Below are positions 1 to 9,005 of a stretch of 64,000 nt of DNA, in pieces. Positions within the stretch are counted from its first letter, which is position 1, and the number at the start of each line of letters is the position of its first letter. The notes beneath the pieces were generated by a model. That model was not told where the DNA came from. It saw nothing but the letters and a program-made list of their open reading frames with translations, and did not search any database. Source of the stretch: Deltaproteobacteria bacterium (lineage in GTDB: Bacteria > Myxococcota_A > UBA796 > SXON01); NCBI GenBank assembly GCA_014191855.1, contig BJHF01000003.1:1-64000 (forward strand), written 5' to 3'. A program made the position numbers and the translations under genes.

Positions 1-784
1 CGGCGATGTCGAGGTTGGACATGATCTTCAGACGGCTCGTGATCGCGTGCTTGAGCCGGAGCGGCGGCTTCATGACCTCGTAGAGCATGCCGTCGATGCG
101 GTACCGGATGCGAAGCTGCTTTTCGTAGGGTTCGATGTGGATATCGGAGGCGCCCTTGCGGATCGCGTCGAGCAGCACGAGGTTGACGAGCTTGACGACG
201 GGTGCATCGCCGGCGCTCTTCTCGAGGTCGAGGACGTTGATGTCTTCGTCTACATCCCCGCCCAGCTCCAGGTCTTCTTCACCTTGCGAGAAGTCCACCA
301 TGACGTCTTCAAAGGTGACGTTGCTGGTGTAGTACTTCTCGATCGCCTCGGCGATCTGCCCTTCAGACGCCACCACGATGTCGATGTTGAAGTTCGTGAT
401 GAACTTGATGTCGTCGACCGCATAGATGTTCGACGGATCGGCCATCGCGACGATGAGCGTGTTGCCGGACTTGTTGATCGGGATCACCTGGTGGCGAACC
501 ACGACCTCCTTCGGGATGAGCTTGAGGACTTCGGAGTCGATCTCGAAGTCTCTCAGGTTGATCGAGGGCACTCCGTAGTGCTTGCTGAGGAACGAGGTGA
601 GCTCGTTCTCCTCGATGTACCCGAGCTTCGTGAGCTGGTGCCCGAGTCGGCCGCCCGTGGCCCGCTGCGTCTCCATCGCTTTCTGAAGCTGCAAGGGCGA
701 GACGAGGTTCTCGCGGACAAGCAGCTCACCGAGCCGCGCGTTGGACACACCGGATCCGGGGGTCGATTTCCGTTCGTCAGCCAT
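1..784 (-). CDS. pilB: Type IV pilus assembly ATPase PilB (N-terminal part, runs off the window)
   Basis: Reading the minus strand from ATG at 784 gives an open frame of 261 residues that leaves the window, so the six-frame track does not list it. Residues ~10-150 match the GspE/PilB N-terminal domain (LGELLVRENLV, then a KHYGVP segment and an AMADPSN segment). An acidic linker follows, and then the second domain typical of secretion ATPases (GASDIHIEPYEKQLRIRYRIDG). The Walker motifs lie beyond the left edge and cannot be checked. PilB powers pilus extension from the cytoplasmic face of the inner membrane. GspE of a type II secretion system is the main alternative, but the long N-terminal region and a PilT-like gene at the other end of the window favour PilB. 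Confidence 0.85.
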   Translation of the reverse strand, partial: MADERKSTPGSGVSNARLGELLVRENLVSPLQLQKAMETQRATGGRLGHQLTKLGYIEENELTSFLSKHYGVPSINLRDFEIDSEVLKLIPKEVVVRHQVIPINKSGNTLIVAMADPSNIYAVDDIKFITNFNIDIVVASEGQIAEAIEKYYTSNVTFEDVMVDFSQGEEDLELGGDVDEDINVLDLEKSAGDAPVVKLVNLVLLDAIRKGASDIHIEPYEKQLRIRYRIDGMLYEVMKPPLRLKHAITSRLKIMSNLDIA

Positions 785-834
785 GGGGTTCCTCTGGGCG
801 CGCGCCATGGTAGCGCACTCGCGGGCCGCGCGGG

Positions 835-1908
835 CTAGCGGAGTTCGCCTTCGGCACCTTTCGGGGCCGCCGGACTCGAACGATCCTCGATCACCAGCCG
901 GGAGATCATGCTCATCGTGTCGGGGTTCACGCGCGCGGCGAGCGTCCAGACGCCCGTTGGATCGCGCCAGCCCGCGAAGGCCACTCCGTCGTCGCCGCCC
1001 TCCGAGCGCCCCTCCGCAGCATCCGCGCCGGGGAGCGCGCCGCCGCTCCGATGCTGAAGGGTCCAGTCGGCGCCGAGGCCGAAGTAGAGGCACACCACCA
1101 CGCCGGCGTCGTAACGGCCGCCGACGAGGCGCAGGGATTCACGGCTCAACAAGGGACATTCCGCGAGCGGGGGGGGCGCACCCGCTTCCTGCAGGCGCGC
1201 AGCCAACCGCAGCGGATTGCCCTCGACCAGCACGCCTCCGCTGGCCGAGAGCGCATCGTCGTGCAGCCGCACCGGATCCGGAGGCCGCCACGCGGACCAG
1301 CCTGCGAAGCCGAGGATCGCGAGGAGGGCGGCGCCACCGGCGAGGGCGAGGCGGAGTCGGGGTGGCGCGGGCGGGCGCTCGGGCGGGAGCGTGACGCCAG
1401 GCGGGAGGATCAGCGCATCCCCCGGCGGATTTCGGAGGAGCGCGGTGTGGACCAGCAGGCGCGCGTCGGTGTCGGCCGAAGGTTCCAGCAGGCGGTACGC
1501 GGCGCGGACCGTGGGATCGGGCGGGGTCCAGTCGAAAAAGAGATCTACGAGGTACCCGAGTCGCGTGCAGGCCGGGAGTTGGCGTACGCCCAGCTCATCC
1601 TGGGAAAGGGTGTGCGTGGGGAGCGGCCCGGTATCGGAGAAGGAAGCGAGGGCGTGCTCGTACAGCGCACGGCCCACCTGGGGCGCCACGCCCTCGTCGG
1701 CCCGAAACGACGCCGTTCGTTCCTGGAGATCCACGCGGAAGGAGCCCATCCAACCGAGGGCCTCGCTGTCCGCATCCACGAGCGCCCGGAACACCGACCA
1801 CGCCGCGCCAGCCTGGGCGTTCCAGAGCTGCGTGAACGCGGCCCCGGTGCCCGAGCGCAGCGCCCGAAGCAACCGGAACTCGGCGAGATCCATCGGGGTG
1901 AGCGCCAC
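835..1908 (-). CDS. Membrane protein with sigma-70 region-2-like N-terminus
   Basis: I do not recognise this 357-residue protein as a named family. The N-terminal ~95 residues (LLRALRSGTGAAFTQLWNAQ, then ALGWMGSFRVDL) have the look of sigma-70 region 2 as found in ECF sigma factors. The middle part is helical and ends in a proline-rich stretch (PPERPPAPPRLR). One transmembrane helix follows around residues 185-205 (LALAGGAALLAILGFAGW). The last ~140 residues would lie in the periplasm and include two cysteines (AECPLL, VVVCLYF). A cytoplasmic sigma-like domain tethered to the membrane would be unusual, and the similarity is weak and by eye only. It is transcribed toward pilB with 50 bases between them. 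Confidence 0.6.
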   Translation of the reverse strand: MALTPMDLAEFRLLRALRSGTGAAFTQLWNAQAGAAWSVFRALVDADSEALGWMGSFRVDLQERTASFRADEGVAPQVGRALYEHALASFSDTGPLPTHTLSQDELGVRQLPACTRLGYLVDLFFDWTPPDPTVRAAYRLLEPSADTDARLLVHTALLRNPPGDALILPPGVTLPPERPPAPPRLRLALAGGAALLAILGFAGWSAWRPPDPVRLHDDALSASGGVLVEGNPLRLAARLQEAGAPPPLAECPLLSRESLRLVGGRYDAGVVVCLYFGLGADWTLQHRSGGALPGADAAEGRSEGGDDGVAFAGWRDPTGVWTLAARVNPDTMSMISRLVIEDRSSPAAPKGAEGELR

Positions 1909-1983
1909 GGGGGAACGTCACGCCTCCGCGGTGTGCCGGCAAGCGTGGCGAACGATCCGGGGACGTGTCAGGATGGGGGCGGC

Positions 1984-3003
1984 ATGATGACCCTGCTGAT
2001 CCTCGCTGCCTGCTCCGCTCCGGAGCCGGCTGGCCGCGCAAGCTGGCGCGAAACGATGCCGGCCCCCGGGCCAGACCCGGCGCTGGCAGCAGCGGGAATC
2101 CCCCCAACCGCGAGCCCCGACCTCGCGGCGGGCATCGACACGGTGATCCTGCTCCCTGCGCAGGACGTGGTCCGCTTCGTCGCGCTCGGCGATGCCGGGC
2201 AGGGCAACGATCTGCAGTACAAGGTGGGCGATGCCATGTCCGCGATCTGCGCCATACGGGGCTGCGACTTCGCCGTGTACCTGGGGGACAACTTCTACAA
2301 CGACGGCGTGAACGACATCGACGATCCCCAGTTCGAGGAGAAGTTCGAGCTCCCCTACGCAAACATCGCGTTTCCGTTCTACGTGACGCTGGGCAACCAC
2401 GACTACGGCGCCGGCGGTTCGGGCTACGAGTTCTGGAAGGCCCCCTACTACATCGAGTACACGGATCGCTCGGAAAAATGGGTATTTCCCGCCCCCTTCT
2501 TCCGCGTGGACGCGGGCGTCGTTGAGCTGTTCTCGCTCGACACCAACGCGATCGTGTGGGGCTTCTTCGACGACCAGCTCGCGTGGCTCAACGAGCGGGT
2601 ACCGGCCTCAACCGCGGCTTGGACGGTCGCCTTCGGCCACCACCCCTACCTCTCGAATGGGCCGCACGGGAACGCCGGGCTGTACGACGGGCAGAACAGC
2701 AACGGCATCGGGGACGGCGAATACGTGAAAGAGGTCTTCGACCAGGCGATCTGCGGCAAGGTGGACCTCTACCTGTGCGGGCATGACCATAGCCGCCAGT
2801 GGTTGGAGGACACGTGCAACGGCACGGAGCTCATCGTGAGCGGCGCCGGGGCCACCACCACGAGCCTCGACGACACCAACCCCGTGCGCTTCCAGGAAGA
2901 CACCGAGGGATTCTTGTGGGTGGAGATGGACGCGACCCGCTTCACGGGCGTGTTCTACAATGAGAACGGCGTGGCCGAATTCGAGTACACGATCGAACGG
3001 TAG
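1984..3003 (+). CDS. Lipoprotein metallophosphoesterase, tartrate-resistant (purple) acid phosphatase type
   Basis: 339 residues. The metal-binding motifs of calcineurin-like phosphoesterases appear in order: GDAGQGND, GDNFYNDGV, GNHDY, FGHHPYLSNGPHG and CGHDH. The Tyr in GDNFY and the overall spacing match the mammalian-type TRAP/purple acid phosphatase group, which hydrolyses phosphomonoesters with a dinuclear Fe-containing centre. I chose ATG 1984 because the open frame upstream (from 1051) is antisense to the neighbouring gene, and because a purine-rich AGGATGGGGG lies just ahead. This start gives a very short lipoprotein signal (MMTLLILAAC) without a positive charge, so the exact start remains a little uncertain. 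The product is predicted to be anchored in the outer membrane. Confidence 0.85.
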   Translation: MMTLLILAACSAPEPAGRASWRETMPAPGPDPALAAAGIPPTASPDLAAGIDTVILLPAQDVVRFVALGDAGQGNDLQYKVGDAMSAICAIRGCDFAVYLGDNFYNDGVNDIDDPQFEEKFELPYANIAFPFYVTLGNHDYGAGGSGYEFWKAPYYIEYTDRSEKWVFPAPFFRVDAGVVELFSLDTNAIVWGFFDDQLAWLNERVPASTAAWTVAFGHHPYLSNGPHGNAGLYDGQNSNGIGDGEYVKEVFDQAICGKVDLYLCGHDHSRQWLEDTCNGTELIVSGAGATTTSLDDTNPVRFQEDTEGFLWVEMDATRFTGVFYNENGVAEFEYTIER

Positions 3004-3016
3004 GGGCCGCCGAGCC

Positions 3017-4120
3017 TCAAGGACCGTGGCCGCCGCCGCCCGGCAGCATGCCATCACTCGAGTCGCAACACTCGATGATCAAGGGCGCGCCCTCGGAGAT
3101 CCATGCGCTGCCGGTGCCGTCCTGCCAGCTCACATTCGGCGCGTACCCGATCTCGCGGCCCGAGCAGCTGCCTGCGTAGGTGAGCGTATAGCGGAGCTTG
3201 GCGATGTCGTATTCGGTCGGCGCGTACGGATCCGATGGCTCCACCGCCGCCTCGAGGTCTACGCTCCAGGCGAGCTGCGTGCTGCCATCGCTCGCCACCT
3301 CCTCGCGCAGCGGGGCCGGAGAGAGGTCGCTCGCGGTCCACCCCGGGGGGAGCTTCTCGAGCACCTGGGCCGTACCGTCCTCGCGGCCGAGGTTGTGCAC
3401 CTCAAGCACCACTTCCACCGACTGCTTTCCTTCCACTTCAAACCAGTTCATGTCGCGACCAACAATGAACACGGGCCGCTCGGCGATGTAGTCCCACACG
3501 TTGTGTTGGGTTTGGGGCACCCCGTCCGCGCGGCTGTAGTCGTCGTGGTCCTCCGTCGAATCCGAGTCGTCATCGGACGCGTCGTTCGTCCACTGCGAAA
3601 CCCGGGAAGGCGCCCGCGAGCCGTTGAACGAGTACGCGGCGCCGGAGGCGGTGTACTGGTTGTGCTCAATGCACCACCAGGCCTCCTGATCGTCGCCCCA
3701 CTCTGCATAGGGAATGTGGAGCTCCTCCCCGACAGGGAGCTCGGTGTCGCTCGTCGTGCCGGCGACCGCATCCTGCGACTCCGAGCTCAGGAACGTGTAC
3801 CAGCGCTCGAAGCAGATGGCATAGGGCCCCAGGTTGTCGACCACGATCCCGGCATAGCCGTAGCCGATGGTGGCGAACCCGCGGTCTACCGCTTCGGCCA
3901 GCTCGATGCACCCGTCCGGCTCGCACTCGGGGTACTCGATGTCGAGCTCCTCCTCGGCCGAGTCATCGGCGTTCGCCGAAGGATCCGCCGCCGTGTCGTC
4001 GGCCTCCTCCGCCCAGCCGGGCCAGGCCTCAGCCGCTCCAGAGTCCTTGGCGGCGTCCGGATTCGGGCAAGCGAGCAGCAGGGTAAGGATCACGACGCCT
4101 CCGCCAAGAGAACATAGCAC
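3017..4120 (-). CDS. Putative outer-membrane lipoprotein with acidic spacer
   Basis: 367 residues, function unknown. A lipoprotein signal ends in LLLAC at residue ~18, followed by an acidic, low-complexity spacer (KDSGAAEAW, then ADDTAADPSANADDS) of the kind found on several lipoproteins in this window. The folded part has several cysteines and, near residues 240-275, a stretch (VEVVLEVHNLGREDGTAQV) resembling DUF11/CARDB-like beta-sandwich repeats that sit in surface proteins. Its 3' end converges with the phosphatase gene with 13 bases between stops. It is the next gene downstream of the MopE-like giant on the same strand (21-base gap), so the two may be co-transcribed. Confidence 0.6.
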   Translation of the reverse strand: MLCSLGGGVVILTLLLACPNPDAAKDSGAAEAWPGWAEEADDTAADPSANADDSAEEELDIEYPECEPDGCIELAEAVDRGFATIGYGYAGIVVDNLGPYAICFERWYTFLSSESQDAVAGTTSDTELPVGEELHIPYAEWGDDQEAWWCIEHNQYTASGAAYSFNGSRAPSRVSQWTNDASDDDSDSTEDHDDYSRADGVPQTQHNVWDYIAERPVFIVGRDMNWFEVEGKQSVEVVLEVHNLGREDGTAQVLEKLPPGWTASDLSPAPLREEVASDGSTQLAWSVDLEAAVEPSDPYAPTEYDIAKLRYTLTYAGSCSGREIGYAPNVSWQDGTGSAWISEGAPLIIECCDSSDGMLPGGGGHGP

Positions 4121-4141
4121 CGGATTCGCGACGCGGCGGGA

Positions 4142-7100
4142 TCAGTTTCCCGCGCCGAGGATGAGGAATACCGCGCCGACATTGGTGAGGCCCGTCGTGG
4201 GGGAGTCGAAGTTCGTCGCCCCGACCAGCAGATCGTCGAAGCCGTCGGCGTCCGTGTCGCCCACGAAGTCCATCGAGGCGCCGAGCGCATCCGAAAGTAC
4301 GACGCCAGTTACCGCAAAGTCGGCGGTCGTGGACGCGTAGGTGCCCGCGCTGAGCGGACCGTACCACACGCCGGCCACGCCCACGCCGCTGAGCGGCAGG
4401 TCGAAGGAGGTCGCCGAAATGCCGATGTCGTCGTTCCCATCCCCGTTGAAGTCGCCGCCGCCGGCGACCGCGCGCCCGAAGAAGTCGCCGGAGGCGTAGC
4501 CCGTGAGCCGGATGCTCGCGGTGGAAGCCGCGCCGCTCACGACCGGTGACGCGAACACGTACGCCGCGCCCGACGTGCTGGAGCCGTTGGAGGCGCCGTC
4601 CGCGCCGAGGAGCAGGTCGTCGTCCCCGTCCCCGTCGAAGTCGCCGGCGCTGTCCACCGAGCGACAAAGCTGCGCGGACGCGACGGCCGGACCGGTGAGC
4701 GTGGCATCCACGGTCGTGGAAATCGCGCCGCCGGTGAGGCTGGCATCGCCGAACACCACGTACGCGGTACCGCTGTCTGTGGCGGTACTATCCGCCTTGT
4801 AGGCGCAGATCACGATGTCGCCAATCCCATCGCCCGAGATGTCCGGAACCAGGGCGACCACTTGCCCGGCCTGGTCGGAGCTTCCCGCCGTAGCGGTAAA
4901 CGCCGCGCTCGCCGCCGTGACGAGCTTCGTGCCGGTCGTGCCTCCAAAGAAGACGCCAGCCATACCGTCATAGATGGAGGAACTGCTCCCGGTGTCGTAG
5001 CCGTAGGCACCCACGACCGCGTCATCCCGACCGTCGTCGTTCACGTCATATCCACCCGAAACGTCATATCCAACGTTGTCGGATCCCGCGCGGCCCTGCA
5101 CGATCAGGCTGGCGCCCGTCTTGGAGGTGGCGCCAACGGGGTTCGAGAACACGTACGCTTCCCCGGCGACCGAGAAGGTCCCCACCTTCATGTTGGGCGC
5201 GCCGATCAGCACGTCCGCCGTCGTCGCGCCCACAAAGCTCCCGGCACTCGACACCTGGAACCCTAGGTAATCCGCGTTCGTCGTCGAGCTTCCGCTGAAG
5301 GTCGCGTAACCGGTCGTGCTCTGGGACAGCTCGGTGTCGCCGCTGAGCGCGCCGCCCGCGTAGAGCCACGCGCGCCCGGCGTTCGTGACCATGCCCGTGG
5401 GATCGTAGGTGTTTGCGCCGAACAGGATGTCGTCGTTTCCGTCGCCGTTGATGTCCCCCACACCGGCGCCGCTCACGCCCACGTTGTCGCTCGCGGTAAT
5501 GCCAAACCAGCTCGCCTGGTCGTAGCTGGTGATGAGCCCGCCACCGGTGAGCTCGCAGCCCGTATCGGAGCCGCCGCAATCATTCACGAGGAGATCGCCG
5601 CAGATCGTGGGCGCACCCGGGTACACCGTCGCCTCCACGTCGTCGCAGTCGGTGTCGTCGGCCACGTAGTCGGTGGGCGCGCTGCATGCATACGTGCTGG
5701 TGCCCGCGTCGCCATAGCCGTCGCCGTCGGAATCCGCGTACCAGTCCACGAACAGGCCGTCGTCCACGACCGTGTCACAGTCGTTGTCCACGCTGTCGCA
5801 CACCTCGGTCGCCCCGGGGTTGATCGCCGCATCCGCCTCATCGCAGTCGCCCGAGGTGGCGGAGGAGAGCGCTTCGTAGGCGTCCGAACAGTCGCCATCC
5901 ATGGAAAAGCGAGTGTCGAGCGATCCGTCCACGTACCCATCGTTGTCGTCGTCTTCGTAACAGAGCTCCGCGCCGTCGCAGTTGTCGTCGCGACCGTTCG
6001 CCGTGGTTTCCGGGGCGCCCGGATAAACCGTGTCCAGCGCATCGTCGCAGTCCGTGTCGTCCGTGACATACCCAGGGGGCTGATCGCACACGGATACACC
6101 GACCGCGGAGTCCCCGTAGGCGTCCGAATCGCCGTCCGCATAGAACGACGCTTGCCCGGAGGCGCCGCTGTCGTCGTCATCCGCGAGCTCGTTGCAGTCC
6201 TCGTCCACGTTCGCCGGGTCGCAAATCTCGGCTTCGCCCGGGTTCACGTCGATGTCGCCGTCGTCGCAGTCCGTCGCGTCGGCGACGTAGGCGGCGGGGC
6301 GGTCGCATAGCGTGGTAGAAACGCTGAGATCCCCGTACCCGTCGGAGTCGCTGTCGGCGTACCAGGTGCCCCGACCGGAGGCGCCCACGTCGGCATCGTC
6401 GGCTAGCTCGTTGCAGTCTTCGTCGACGTTCGCTGCGTCGCACACCTCCACCTCGCCGGGGTTCACACCGGTCTCGGTGTCGTCGCAATCGGTGCTGTCC
6501 GAAACGTACCCGCTGGGCTGATCGCAGTCGATTTCGGAGGCTGCGGCATCGCCGTACCCATCGCTGTCTGCGTCGGCGAACCAGGTGGCCACGTCTACCG
6601 CCGAGTCTTCGTCGACCTCCGTGTCACAATCGTCGTCGTCTCCGTCACATCGTTCGGTCGCGGCCGGGTTTTCCGTCGCGTCCGCGTCGTCGCAGTCCGT
6701 CTCGGGCTCCGCGTTGGTCCCCTCCCCTGCATCGGCACAATCGTCGTCCACCGAGATCACGGTCGAGGAGCTGGACATCGGCCGATACCCGTCACTGTCC
6801 GCGTCCACCCAACACAGCTCCCCGCCGTTGCAGTCTTCGTCGTCGCTGTTGCCAACCGTCTCCGGGGCGCCCGGGTGGTCGTCGCCGTCGGCATCGTCAC
6901 AGTCCAAATCATCGGCGACGTAGCCCGCGGGCTGATCGCAGAGGGTGGTGGAGATCGTGGAGTCACCGTACGAATCCCCGTCCGCATCCGCAAACCAGGC
7001 CGTCGCGCCAGTCACCCCGGCGTCGGCATCGTCGGCGCTGCCGGAACAATCTTCGTCGACGTTCGCCGAGTCACACACCTCAATCTCGCCGGGGTTCTCC

Positions 7101-8947
7101 CCCGGCGCCGCGTCATCACAGTCGGTGCTGTCCGACACATAGCCGCTCGGTTGGTCACAATCGATGTCCGACCACGCTGCGTCGCCGTACCCGTCTGCGT
7201 CCGCGTCCAAGAACCACGTCGCGACGTCGATGGCCGCGTCCTCGTCGACCACGCCGTCACAGTCGTCGTCGTCCCCATCACAACGCTCGTCCGCGGCCGG
7301 GTTCTCCGTGGCGTCCTCGTCGTCGCAGTCGTCATCCGTCGCCGAAAAGCCGCTGGGCATCTCACACGCCACGATGGCCGAGCCCGCGTCCCCATAGCCG
7401 TCAGCATCCGTGTCGGCGTACCAGGTGATCGCGTCCCCCGCAGTGCTCTCGTCCACGTCACCATCGCAGTTATCGTCCACGGCATTACACAATTCCAAGG
7501 CGGCAGGGTTCACCGAGGCCGTGGTGTCGTCGCAATCCGTAGTGTCAGCCACAAAGCCGCTGGGCATCGAGCAGGCCACGGTCGTCGACGCGGCGTCCCC
7601 GTAGCCGTCCGCATCGGCGTCGGCGTACCAGGTTGACGCATCCACCGCCGTGTCCTCGTCGATCGCGCCGTCGCAATTGTCATCGTCGCCATCGCAGCGC
7701 TCGTCGGCTCCCGGATATTCGGCTTCGTCGGTGTCGTCGCAATCTCCCGCCGAGGCCAACCAACCCGACGGTTGCGTGCATGCGACCTGACTATCCGCGG
7801 GATCCCCGTAGCCGTCGGTGTCGGCGTCGTCGTACCAGGTAGACGCGTCGATCGCCGTGGACTCGTCGACCACACCGTCGCAATTGTCGTCGTCGCCATC
7901 GCAGAGTTCGTCTGCGCCGGGGAATTCCGCCGCGTTGGAGTCGTCGCAATCGGTGGTGTCAAGAACATAGGCTGACGGCTGGTCGCAGGCGGCCAGGGTG
8001 GTGGCGGCGTCTCCGTAGGTGTCGCCATCCGCGTCCGAGTACCAGATCGTGGCATCTGCAGCGGTGGACTCGTCGATCACCGTGTCGCAGTTGTCGTCCA
8101 CGTCGTTGCAGAGCTCCACGGCGCCGGGGAAGTGGTCCGCGGAGGCGTCGTCACATTCGGTGCATGCCGCGTACCCGTCTCCATCGGCATCGTCGTACCC
8201 CACGGATCCGTCGCAATTGTAGTCGTTCGGATCCGTGCAATCGGTTTCGCTCGCGTTCGGGTGCCACGCTGCGCTCGTGTCGTCACAGTCTCCACTGTAT
8301 TCGGCGTAGCCCGCAGGCTGTTCACAAGCGACGAGCGTAACGTCCGTGCCGAAGCCGTCCGTGTCGGCGTCCTCGTAGAACGTGAGCGCGTCCACCGCGT
8401 TGTCGTCGATCGCTCCGGAACAGTCGTCGTCTACGCCGTTGCAGACCTCCACGGCACCGGGGAAAATCTCGTCATCCGCGTCGTCGCAATCCTCGCAAGC
8501 CGCGATGCCGTCGCCGTCCGAATCCGCGTAGCCTACCGAACCATCACAGTTGTAGTCGTTGGGATCGGCGCAGCCGTCCTCCGCCGCATCGGGATTGTAG
8601 GCGACGTCGTGATCATCGCAGTCTCCAGCGCTGGCGACATAGCCCTCCGGCGCGGCGCAAGCGGAGAGCGGTTGGGCGGGATCGCCGAAGCCATCCCCGT
8701 CCGCATCGAGGTAGAAGACGGTAGAGTTGGTCGAGCCGTCGTCGATCTCGCCGTCGCAATCGTTGTCCAAGCCGTCGCAAAGCTCGGCGGCCCCGTCGTG
8801 CACCGTGCCGTCCTCCTCGTCGCAGTCGGCAGCTCCGACATACCCATCCCCGTCGTTGTCCACGTCGAGGCCGGTCTCCTTGCCGTCGCCCGGCGTCGTG
8901 GCCGGCAAGCAAGCCGTGGCGAGGAGCAGAATCAGGAGAGCGCGCAT
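4142..8947 (-). CDS. Giant MopE-repeat lipoprotein with C-terminal seven-bladed FG-GAP propeller
   Basis: 1601 residues from ATG 8947; the track begins two codons earlier at a TTG. A lipobox (LLLATAC) is followed by 16-17 repeats of the MopE-type putative metal-binding motif. Each repeat combines a WY.DADxDGYGD calcium-loop-like segment, a single Cys-x-x-P turn, a DCDD segment and a CDGxDxDCDG segment, so Cys and Asp dominate. From about residue 1140 there are seven FG-GAP/integrin-type repeats (DINGDGNDDILFGA, DFDGDGDDDLLLGA and similar), enough for a complete beta-propeller. The likely place is the cell surface, binding Ca2+ or other divalent cations. The true role, whether adhesion, metal capture or matrix, is unknown. 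The 1604-residue frame has no stops or visible frameshifts. Confidence 0.85.
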   Translation of the reverse strand: MRALLILLLATACLPATTPGDGKETGLDVDNDGDGYVGAADCDEEDGTVHDGAAELCDGLDNDCDGEIDDGSTNSTVFYLDADGDGFGDPAQPLSACAAPEGYVASAGDCDDHDVAYNPDAAEDGCADPNDYNCDGSVGYADSDGDGIAACEDCDDADDEIFPGAVEVCNGVDDDCSGAIDDNAVDALTFYEDADTDGFGTDVTLVACEQPAGYAEYSGDCDDTSAAWHPNASETDCTDPNDYNCDGSVGYDDADGDGYAACTECDDASADHFPGAVELCNDVDDNCDTVIDESTAADATIWYSDADGDTYGDAATTLAACDQPSAYVLDTTDCDDSNAAEFPGADELCDGDDDNCDGVVDESTAIDASTWYDDADTDGYGDPADSQVACTQPSGWLASAGDCDDTDEAEYPGADERCDGDDDNCDGAIDEDTAVDASTWYADADADGYGDAASTTVACSMPSGFVADTTDCDDTTASVNPAALELCNAVDDNCDGDVDESTAGDAITWYADTDADGYGDAGSAIVACEMPSGFSATDDDCDDEDATENPAADERCDGDDDDCDGVVDEDAAIDVATWFLDADADGYGDAAWSDIDCDQPSGYVSDSTDCDDAAPGENPGEIEVCDSANVDEDCSGSADDADAGVTGATAWFADADGDSYGDSTISTTLCDQPAGYVADDLDCDDADGDDHPGAPETVGNSDDEDCNGGELCWVDADSDGYRPMSSSSTVISVDDDCADAGEGTNAEPETDCDDADATENPAATERCDGDDDDCDTEVDEDSAVDVATWFADADSDGYGDAAASEIDCDQPSGYVSDSTDCDDTETGVNPGEVEVCDAANVDEDCNELADDADVGASGRGTWYADSDSDGYGDLSVSTTLCDRPAAYVADATDCDDGDIDVNPGEAEICDPANVDEDCNELADDDDSGASGQASFYADGDSDAYGDSAVGVSVCDQPPGYVTDDTDCDDALDTVYPGAPETTANGRDDNCDGAELCYEDDDNDGYVDGSLDTRFSMDGDCSDAYEALSSATSGDCDEADAAINPGATEVCDSVDNDCDTVVDDGLFVDWYADSDGDGYGDAGTSTYACSAPTDYVADDTDCDDVEATVYPGAPTICGDLLVNDCGGSDTGCELTGGGLITSYDQASWFGITASDNVGVSGAGVGDINGDGNDDILFGANTYDPTGMVTNAGRAWLYAGGALSGDTELSQSTTGYATFSGSSTTNADYLGFQVSSAGSFVGATTADVLIGAPNMKVGTFSVAGEAYVFSNPVGATSKTGASLIVQGRAGSDNVGYDVSGGYDVNDDGRDDAVVGAYGYDTGSSSSIYDGMAGVFFGGTTGTKLVTAASAAFTATAGSSDQAGQVVALVPDISGDGIGDIVICAYKADSTATDSGTAYVVFGDASLTGGAISTTVDATLTGPAVASAQLCRSVDSAGDFDGDGDDDLLLGADGASNGSSTSGAAYVFASPVVSGAASTASIRLTGYASGDFFGRAVAGGGDFNGDGNDDIGISATSFDLPLSGVGVAGVWYGPLSAGTYASTTADFAVTGVVLSDALGASMDFVGDTDADGFDDLLVGATNFDSPTTGLTNVGAVFLILGAGN
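5570..8870 (-). repeat. In-frame coding repeats of the MopE motif
   Basis: Imperfect repeats of about 60-70 codons inside the giant lipoprotein gene, 16-17 copies counted from the translation. They show on the plus strand as recurring gtcgtcgcagtc-like blocks (encoding DCDD) and as repeats of the WYADADxDGYGD segment. A few copies are variants that lack the aromatic W/F-Y lead. Boundaries are approximate. Confidence 0.8.
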
Positions 8948-9005
8948 GAGCAACCCGGTGGGGCGCGACGTTAGCCCCGCCCCCAGAGGCCCGCAAGTGA
9001 CGAAT

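Noticed and set aside
1051-1983. N-terminal extension of the phosphatase frame
   Set aside because: This stretch is antisense to the gene at 835-1908; the signal-like sequence and ribosome site support a start at 1984.
5570-8870. Regular DNA repeats considered as a CRISPR array or minisatellite
   Set aside because: Units are in-frame, diverged, about 180-210 bases and encode a known protein repeat; there are no conserved short repeats with unique spacers.
6875-8974. Two plus-strand frames (253 and 280 residues) with repeated VRIRV/VVVV patterns
   Set aside because: They are the antisense of the MopE repeats and owe their repetitive look to them.
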